This document shows positions 58,539-64,000 of a stretch of DNA of 64,000 bases, one piece after another. A model generated the notes under the pieces. That model did not search any database. It saw only the letters and a program-made list of their open reading frames with translations, and had not been told where the DNA came from. The stretch's first letter is position 1. The number at the start of each line of letters is the position of its first letter. The stretch is taken from NCBI GenBank assembly GCA_963820055.1, contig CAWFYJ010000003.1:186001-250000 (forward strand), in the 5' to 3' direction. Made by a program: the position numbers and the translations under genes. Source of the DNA: RHKX01 sp963820055. GTDB taxonomy: Bacteria; Actinomycetota; Thermoleophilia; Solirubrobacterales; 70-9.

Positions 58539-59506
58539 CGGTTTGGTTCCTCTCCTCTGGTCAGTTCCTCTTTGGCAAGAATCGCGGCGCCGAGGACGCC
58601 GGCCGTGGTTCCGTGCTTGGAAAGCCGGATCGTCGTCTTCGTACCCACCCCGGGGAGCGTGTACTCCGCGGCGACCCGGCGGGCCGGCTCGAGCAGGAGC
58701 TCGCCGGCCGTCGAGACGCCGCCGCCGATCGCGATCACGTCGGGGTCGAGGGCGTTGATCACGTTGGCGATGCCGATGCCGAGCCGCTCGCCGAGGATCC
58801 GCAGCAGTCCGACGGCCGTCTCGTCGCCGTCCTTGGCGGCCTCGACGGCGTGGTGTCCATCGATCTCCTCGCCCGCGGCCAGCTTCCGGCCGAGTTCGGA
58901 GTCCGGGTGCTCGCGGGCCGCCTCGGCGGCGAGGCGGTCGAGCGCCCGTCCCGCCGCGAGGGACTCGAGAGAGCCTCGCTGAGGGAAGCCGCCGGCCTCC
59001 GGCGCGCCCCCGTCGAGCAGGGCGCCGACGATCATGTGCCCGAGCTCCGCGGCGGCGCCGCTGGCGCCGCGGTAGGCGCGGCCGTTCAGGACCATCCCCC
59101 CTCCCACCCCGGTGCCGACGGTGAGCATCACGAGGTTCTGGACCTCGACCTCGCCCTCCGAGCAGGCCTCGGCGAGCGCGGCGACGTTCGCGTCGTTGTC
59201 GAGGAAGACCGGGAGCCCGATCCGCTCGGCGAGCTGATCCCGCAGCGGCACGTCCGCGAGCGGGATGTTCACCGACGTCCGGATCCGCCCCGCGTCGAAG
59301 TCGATCACCGACGGGATGCCGACGCCGACCGCGCGGACGTCGTCGGTGCGGACGGACTGGACGAGTTCGCAGATCTCGTCGATCAGCGCCTCGGCGCTTC
59401 CCGTCTCGGTCGGCCGGGTCCCGCGATGGCTGAGGCCGTCCGGCTCGAGGAGGGCGACGGCGACCTTCGTCCCGCCGACGTCGACGCCGATATAGCTGTC
59501 GCTCAT
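58535..59506 (-). CDS. ROK-family sugar kinase lacking the zinc cysteines
   Basis: The 323-residue protein has YIGVDVGGTKVAVALL (phosphate 1), FLDNDANVAALAEA with the catalytic Asp, TVGTGVGGGMVLNG and ELGHMIV. ROK kinases then carry a CxCGxxGCxE zinc motif; here the region reads GGAPEAGGFPQRGSLESLA with no Cys at all. Glucokinase-type variants without zinc exist. The operon with transketolase and rpiB suggests it phosphorylates glucose or another sugar feeding the pentose route. Confidence 0.88.
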   Translation of the reverse strand: MSDSYIGVDVGGTKVAVALLEPDGLSHRGTRPTETGSAEALIDEICELVQSVRTDDVRAVGVGIPSVIDFDAGRIRTSVNIPLADVPLRDQLAERIGLPVFLDNDANVAALAEACSEGEVEVQNLVMLTVGTGVGGGMVLNGRAYRGASGAAAELGHMIVGALLDGGAPEAGGFPQRGSLESLAAGRALDRLAAEAAREHPDSELGRKLAAGEEIDGHHAVEAAKDGDETAVGLLRILGERLGIGIANVINALDPDVIAIGGGVSTAGELLLEPARRVAAEYTLPGVGTKTTIRLSKHGTTAGVLGAAILAKEELTRGEEPNR

Positions 59507-59589
59507 CCGGTGCGGGATTCAGGGGCGCGGTGCAAACCGCCCGTGACGATAACGGCGCGGCCTGCGGGACTCCGGATAGTCTCGATGCC

Positions 59590-60225
59590 GTGGCGCTGCA
59601 CGATGTCTCCATCCCGGTCCATCCGGGGATGATCATCTACCGCAAGAACCCCGGTGTGGAGGTCGAGCGGGCGCTGACGATCGACGGCGGCGACGGCGCC
59701 AACGTCAGCCGGCTGACCATGGGAGTGCACTCCGGCACCCACATCGACGGATCCCTCCACTTCTACGACGACGGCACCGGCGTCGACGCGCTGCCCCTCG
59801 ACGCGATGCTCGGACGCTGCGTCGTCGTCGAGATCGCCGACCCCGGCGAGGCGATCGACCGCGCGGCCCTCGAGGCCGCGGGAATCCCCGAGGGGGCCGA
59901 CCGGGTGATCGTGAAGACCCCGAACTCGCGACTCTGGGACCTCGACGAGTTCACTCACGACTTCGTCCGACTCGATGGCGACGGCGCCGCGTTCGTGCTC
60001 GAACGCGGCATCCGCCTGATCGGCATCGACTACCTGTCGATCGGTGACCACGACGCCCACATGGCGCTGCTCGGCAACGGAGTGGTCGCTCTCGAGGGCC
60101 TCGATCTTCGGCGCATCGAACCCGGCGCCTACGACCTGATCTGCCTGCCGATGCGGCTGATCGAAACCGACGGAGCGCCCGCCCGGGTGCTCCTGCGCGA
60201 CATCGATGTGGAGAGTGACCGATGA
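59590..60225 (+). CDS. Cyclase/kynurenine-formamidase-like metal hydrolase
   Basis: The 211-residue protein (GTG 59590) belongs to the cyclase family: VSIPVHPGMIIYRKNPG, then the zinc-binding motif GVHSGTHIDGSLHF (HxGTHxDxxxHF), VIVKTPNS and IGIDYLSIGDHDAH. Members open or close amide rings, such as N-formylkynurenine. It overlaps the ROK gene at 60222 (ATGA). The frame before 59590 has a TTG-type start that is less likely since GTG is adjacent to the conserved N-terminus. Confidence 0.88.
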   Translation: MALHDVSIPVHPGMIIYRKNPGVEVERALTIDGGDGANVSRLTMGVHSGTHIDGSLHFYDDGTGVDALPLDAMLGRCVVVEIADPGEAIDRAALEAAGIPEGADRVIVKTPNSRLWDLDEFTHDFVRLDGDGAAFVLERGIRLIGIDYLSIGDHDAHMALLGNGVVALEGLDLRRIEPGAYDLICLPMRLIETDGAPARVLLRDIDVESDR

Positions 60226-61193
60226 CACCGATCCGCAGATCCACCACCCGTGGCGGCATCGACCTCGGGGGCACGAAGATCCAGGCGATCATCGTCGACG
60301 CTGACAACACGGTGATCGGCCAGTCGCGCTGCCCGACCCCTCACGACGGCGGCCCCCAGGGAGTCACCGACGCGATGGCGACCGCGCTTCGCGAGGCCGC
60401 CGCCTCGGCCGGCATCGAGACGGCGAGCCTGCGCGGCGTCGGGGTCGGCTCCCCCGGCGAGGTCGACGCCGCAACCGGTGCCGTCACCAATGCGAAGAAC
60501 CTTCCCGATTGGTCGGCCTCGTTCCCGCTCGGCACGAAGCTGGCGGAGGCGTTCGGCACCAAGGTCTCCGTCGGCAACGACGTCGGCGTCGCCACCCACG
60601 CCGAGTACGTGCTCGGCGCCGGCCGAGGCCACGACTCCGTGCTCGGCGTCTTCTGGGGCACCGGCGTCGGCGGCGGCCTGATCCTCGGCGGCGAGCAGTG
60701 GCACGGGCGCGGCTCCGCCGGTGAGATCGGCCACATGGTCGTCAAGCGGGACGGCGCGAAGTGTCCATGCGGAAACCGCGGCTGCATGGAGGCCTACGCG
60801 GGCCGCTCGGCGATGGAGACCGAGGCCCGGCGCCGGGTCGAGGACGGCCACCACACCGACCTCTTCAAGCTCATGACCAAGCACGAGAAGCCGCGGCTGA
60901 CGAGCGGGATCTGGGAGCGGGCGGTGGAGCACGAAGACAAGATGGCCATCGAGCTGCTCGACCGCGCGGTCAAGGCGCTCGGGGCGGGCATCGCCTCCGC
61001 CGTCAACTTGCTCGACCCCGAGATCGTGATCCTCGGCGGCGGCCTCGGCATCCGCTTCGGCGAGAGCCTCGGCCCGAAGGTCCGCGAGCGAATGGAGCTG
61101 AACCTCTTCGATCACGAGAATCCGCCCGACTTCCGGGTCGCCGCCCTCGGCGACTTCGGCGGCGCCCTCGGAGCGGCCCTCCTCGTCGCCTAG
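60222..61193 (+). CDS. ROK-family sugar kinase (zinc motif intact)
   Basis: The 323-residue protein has GGIDLGGTKIQAIIVD, SVGNDVGVATHAEY with the catalytic Asp, WGTGVGGGLILGG and GEIGHMVVKRDGAKCPCGNRGCMEAY with all zinc-binding Cys present. It probably phosphorylates glucose or N-acetyl sugar. It differs clearly from the ROK protein at 58535. It overlaps the cyclase gene. Confidence 0.9.
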   Translation: MTPIRRSTTRGGIDLGGTKIQAIIVDADNTVIGQSRCPTPHDGGPQGVTDAMATALREAAASAGIETASLRGVGVGSPGEVDAATGAVTNAKNLPDWSASFPLGTKLAEAFGTKVSVGNDVGVATHAEYVLGAGRGHDSVLGVFWGTGVGGGLILGGEQWHGRGSAGEIGHMVVKRDGAKCPCGNRGCMEAYAGRSAMETEARRRVEDGHHTDLFKLMTKHEKPRLTSGIWERAVEHEDKMAIELLDRAVKALGAGIASAVNLLDPEIVILGGGLGIRFGESLGPKVRERMELNLFDHENPPDFRVAALGDFGGALGAALLVA

Positions 61194-61202
61194 GAACGGC
61201 GC

Positions 61203-62297
61203 TTGAGCAACTCCCCCAGGACAGCGATCGTCGTCGGCGCCGGGATCGGCGGCCTCGCCGCCGGGATCGCCCTGCGGGCGCGTGGCTGGAGCGTGACGGT
61301 CCTCGAGCGCGCCCCCGAGTTGCAGCCGCTCGGCGCCGGCCTCTCGATCTGGCCGAACGGGGTGATCGCCCTGCGGGAGCTCGGGATCGCGGCCGTCGCC
61401 GAGGACCCCGGCGTCCCACGCAGCGACGGCGCGATCCGCAGAGCCGACGGGTCGCCGCTCGCCCGCCTCGACCCCCGGCTCGTCGAGGAGCGCTTCGGGG
61501 CGCCGCTGGTCGGCGTCCATCGGGCTGACCTCCACGAGGCGCTGCTCACTGCCCTCGGCGAGCCGCCGCGGACGGGCGCCGCGGTCGTCGCCGTCGACGC
61601 CGGCTCGGTCCGCCTTGCGGGCGGCGAGGAGATCGGTGCCGACCTGATCGCCGGGGCCGACGGCATCCGCTCGACCGTCCGCGAGTGGACGATTGGCGCT
61701 GCGGAACCGAATGACTCGGGGATCGTCGCCTGGCGGGGTATCGCATCCGCGGGCGGCGAGGTCCCAGCGGGTGAGTGGTGGGGCGACGGCTGCGTCGCCG
61801 GTCTCCTACCGCTGGCGGGAGAGCGGACGTACTGGTACGTCGCCAACCGGGGCGCCGAAGGTGACCGGGACGAGCTTCGTCGCCGGATCGGCGAGTTCGG
61901 CGCACCCGTGCGTGACGCAATTCTCTCCGCCGGCGACGACGCCCTCTGCCACCGACTATTCGACCGTGACCCCGCCGACCGCTGGAGCCGCGGCCCGGTC
62001 ACCCTGCTCGGCGACGCCGCCCATCCGATGCTCCCGTTCCTCGGCCAGGGCGCCTGCTCGGCGCTCGAGGACGCCGTCGCACTAGCAGCGGCGCTCGACG
62101 GCGCCGACGTCGAGGCCGGGCTCGCCGTCTACGAGGAGGCTCGGCGCGCCCGGACGGCCGCGCTCGTCAAGGGCTCACGCTCCGCCGCGAAGGTGGCGCT
62201 CCTCGGATCCGGCGCCGGGCGAGCGGTCCGGAACTGGGTCGTCGCGCACACGCCGGAGCCCCTCCGTCTCCGCCAGATCGCCCGGTTCGTCGGCTAG
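61203..62297 (+). CDS. FAD-dependent monooxygenase (PHBH-type)
   Basis: The 364-residue protein starts at a TTG and has the FAD-binding motif AIVVGAGIGGLAAGIALRAR at about 8-27, the DG fingerprint AGADGIRSTVR at about 150-160 and TLLGDAAHPMLPFLGQGACSALEDAV near 280. It resembles FAD-dependent hydroxylases of urate, salicylate or zeaxanthin-epoxidase type. It ends the cyclase-ROK operon. The stop shares CTAG with convergent pgi. Confidence 0.9.
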   Translation: MSNSPRTAIVVGAGIGGLAAGIALRARGWSVTVLERAPELQPLGAGLSIWPNGVIALRELGIAAVAEDPGVPRSDGAIRRADGSPLARLDPRLVEERFGAPLVGVHRADLHEALLTALGEPPRTGAAVVAVDAGSVRLAGGEEIGADLIAGADGIRSTVREWTIGAAEPNDSGIVAWRGIASAGGEVPAGEWWGDGCVAGLLPLAGERTYWYVANRGAEGDRDELRRRIGEFGAPVRDAILSAGDDALCHRLFDRDPADRWSRGPVTLLGDAAHPMLPFLGQGACSALEDAVALAAALDGADVEAGLAVYEEARRARTAALVKGSRSAAKVALLGSGAGRAVRNWVVAHTPEPLRLRQIARFVG

Positions 62298-63907
62298 CCG
62301 CGCCGGGCGCGGTACTCGCGGATCAATGCGTTCGTCGAGCTGTCGTGAGTGAGATCCGGTTCGTCCGCCGACTGCAGCTCGGGCACGATCCGCTTCGCGA
62401 GCGTCTTGCCGAGCTCGACGCCCCACTGGTCGAAGGAGTCGATCCCCCAGATCGTCCCCTGCGTGAAGACGCTGTGCTCGTAGAGGGCAACGAGCTTGCC
62501 GAGCGTCGCCGGGTCGAGGCGCTCGGCCATCAGGACGTTCGACGGCCGGTTGCCCTCGAACGTCTTGTGCGCGACGAGGCGCTCCTCGACCCCCTCGGCG
62601 CGGACCTCGTCGGCGGTCTTGCCGAACGCCAGCGCCTCGGCCTGCGCAAAGACGTTTGCGACGAGCAGGTCGTGATGCGAGCCGAGCGGGTTGAGCGACC
62701 GCGCGAAGAAGATCAGGTCGCACGGGATCAGGGGCGTTCCCTGGTGGATCAGCTGGTAGAAGGAATGCTGGCCATTCGTCCCCGGCTCGCCCCAGAAGAT
62801 CGGGCCGGTCGCGTAGTCGACGCGGGTCCCGTCGAGACGGACGTGCTTGCCGTTCGACTCCATCGTCAGCTGCTGGAGGTAGGCGGGGAAGCGCTCGAGA
62901 TACTGCTCGTAGGGCAAGACGGCAACGGTTTGGGTTCCGAACAGGTCCGCGTACCAGACGTTCAGCAGGCCCATCAGCGCCGGGAGGTTGCGCTCGTAGG
63001 GAGCGGTCAGGAAGTGCTCGTCGATCGCGTGGAAGCCGGCAAGCATCTCCGCGAAACGCTCGGGACCGATCGCGATCATCGTCGTCAGCCCGATCGCCGA
63101 GTCCATCGAGTAGCGGCCGCCGACCCAGTCCCAGAATCCGAACATGTTGGCCGTGTCGATCCCGAAGTTGGTGACCTCCTCGGCGTTCGTCGAGAGCGCC
63201 ACGAAGTGCTTGGCCACCGCCGCCCGGTCCCCGAGCGCCGCCAGCGCCCACTCGCGTGCCGAGTGGGCGTTGGTCATCGTCTCGAGCGTCGTGAACGTCT
63301 TCGAGGCGATCACGAAGAGCGTCTCCCCAGGATCGAGGTCGTGGGTCTTCTCGACGAAGTCGGTCGCGTCGACGTTGGAGACGAAGCGGACGGTCAGATC
63401 GCGATCGGAGTAGTGGCGCAGCGCCCGGTAGGCCATCACCGGCCCGAGGTCGGAGCCACCGATGCCGATGTTGATCACGTTCCGGATGCGCTTGCCGGTG
63501 TGGCCCTTCCACTCGCCGCTGCGAATCCGGTCACTGAAGGAGGCCATCCGGTCGAGGACCTCATGGACGTCGGCGACGACGTCGCGGCCGTCGACGATCA
63601 GCGAGCGCTCGCGCGGCATCCGCAGCGCGACGTGGAGGACGGAGCGGTCCTCGGTGACGTTGATGCGCTCCCCGGAGAACATCGCCTCGGTGCGTTCGCG
63701 CAGCCCGGCGTCGCCGGCGAGGGCGACCAGGAGGCGGATCGTCTCGGCGTCGGCGCGGTGCTTGGAGTAGTCGAGGCGAAGGCCTTCGGTCTCGGCGACC
63801 ATCCGTTCCCCGCGGTCGGGGTCGGCGGCGAACAGCTCGCGGAGGTGAACGTCGCCGATCGCCGCGTGATTGTCGACGAGCGACTGCCAGCCCGCCAGCG
63901 ACTTCAT
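62294..63907 (-). CDS. pgi: Glucose-6-phosphate isomerase
   Basis: The 537-residue enzyme interconverts glucose 6-phosphate and fructose 6-phosphate. It has VINIGIGGSDLGPVMAYRAL (phosphate loop), VSNVDATDFVE, FVIASKTFTTLETMTNA, GGRYSMDSAIGLTTM and LIHQGTPLIPCDLIFF, and closes with the QWGVELGK motif near 500. The ATG at 63907 is preferred to GTG 63940. It lies 34 bp after the upstream gene that ends at 63942, probably in one operon with it. Confidence 0.95.
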   Translation of the reverse strand: MKSLAGWQSLVDNHAAIGDVHLRELFAADPDRGERMVAETEGLRLDYSKHRADAETIRLLVALAGDAGLRERTEAMFSGERINVTEDRSVLHVALRMPRERSLIVDGRDVVADVHEVLDRMASFSDRIRSGEWKGHTGKRIRNVINIGIGGSDLGPVMAYRALRHYSDRDLTVRFVSNVDATDFVEKTHDLDPGETLFVIASKTFTTLETMTNAHSAREWALAALGDRAAVAKHFVALSTNAEEVTNFGIDTANMFGFWDWVGGRYSMDSAIGLTTMIAIGPERFAEMLAGFHAIDEHFLTAPYERNLPALMGLLNVWYADLFGTQTVAVLPYEQYLERFPAYLQQLTMESNGKHVRLDGTRVDYATGPIFWGEPGTNGQHSFYQLIHQGTPLIPCDLIFFARSLNPLGSHHDLLVANVFAQAEALAFGKTADEVRAEGVEERLVAHKTFEGNRPSNVLMAERLDPATLGKLVALYEHSVFTQGTIWGIDSFDQWGVELGKTLAKRIVPELQSADEPDLTHDSSTNALIREYRARRG

Positions 63908-63941
63908 GCCGGCTTCGCCGGCGGGTCCGAAGCCCGGCACG

Positions 63942-64000
63942 TCAGCCGGCGGTCCCGACCGCGCTCTCCTTGCCGGAGATCACCTCGAGCAGATCCGACC
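63942..64000 (-). CDS. C-terminal end of an upstream gene, possibly transaldolase
   Basis: Only the last 18 codons are present (SDLLEVISGKESAVGTAG, then TGA at 63942-63944). They resemble the tail of a transaldolase or other sugar phosphate enzyme, and tkt-tal-pgi order is common, but the fragment is too short to be certain. Confidence 0.35.
   Translation of the reverse strand, partial: SDLLEVISGKESAVGTAG

Overview
The window is GC-rich (about 70%) and densely packed. Genes often share ATGA or GTGA stop/start overlaps, and several mRNAs look leaderless. The gene content (mraZ-rsmH-ftsL, an FAO-type alcohol oxidase, a fused MoaD-MoaE, a cobalamin ECF transporter with a duplicated ATPase, tandem TetR regulators) fits an actinomycete, most likely of the class Thermoleophilia (Solirubrobacterales-like). 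That placement is inferred from gene content and style, not from a marker-gene comparison.

Layout. 1-1893 (minus): start of the division/cell-wall cluster, mraZ-rsmH-ftsL-like, with a three-repeat MraZ box at 2026-2050. 2288-8111: a membrane protein, then a minus-strand Tad-type secretion operon (response regulator, small histidine kinase, cpaB, tadA, tadB, tadC). 8193-12492: two MFS exporters, a TetR gene with matching operators before itself and before the second exporter, a DUF192 gene and a hypothetical gene.

12480-22580 (minus): the most interesting block. A cobalamin riboswitch heads two secreted DUF4430 proteins, EcfT (CbrV), a duplicated EcfA ATPase (CbrU) and an S component (CbrT) fused to a squalene-cyclase/prenyltransferase-like repeat domain. 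These are the two domain types that make up animal intrinsic factor and transcobalamin, here split over a bacterial vitamin B12 importer. The run continues through glpD, a very divergent Rho and an NfeD-like protein.

22922-27978: a cyclic-nucleotide-binding protein and a zinc uptake regulon (znuA; zur divergent from znuB-znuC-znuB2) with Zur-like boxes, then a glutamine amidotransferase. 27986-36752: tRNA-Leu, a secreted FG-GAP/UnbV protein, a TetR gene behind an unusual conserved hairpin, and an oppABCDF operon. 36948-44398: cupredoxin, multicopper oxidase, hydrolase, small membrane proteins, tRNA-Glu, a second copy of the hairpin before a tandem TetR pair, and a Na+/H+ antiporter.

44431-51683: an 1165-residue aldehyde dehydrogenase/fatty-alcohol-oxidase fusion with an SDR partner, a metallophosphoesterase and hypotheticals. 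51704-56035: molybdenum cofactor genes (mog, moaC, moaD-moaE fusion and moeA on minus; mobA and fdhD on plus). 56032-64000: sugar phosphate metabolism (ROK kinase, transketolase, rpiB, pgi and the tail of a probable transaldolase), interrupted by a plus-strand cyclase-ROK-flavoprotein operon.
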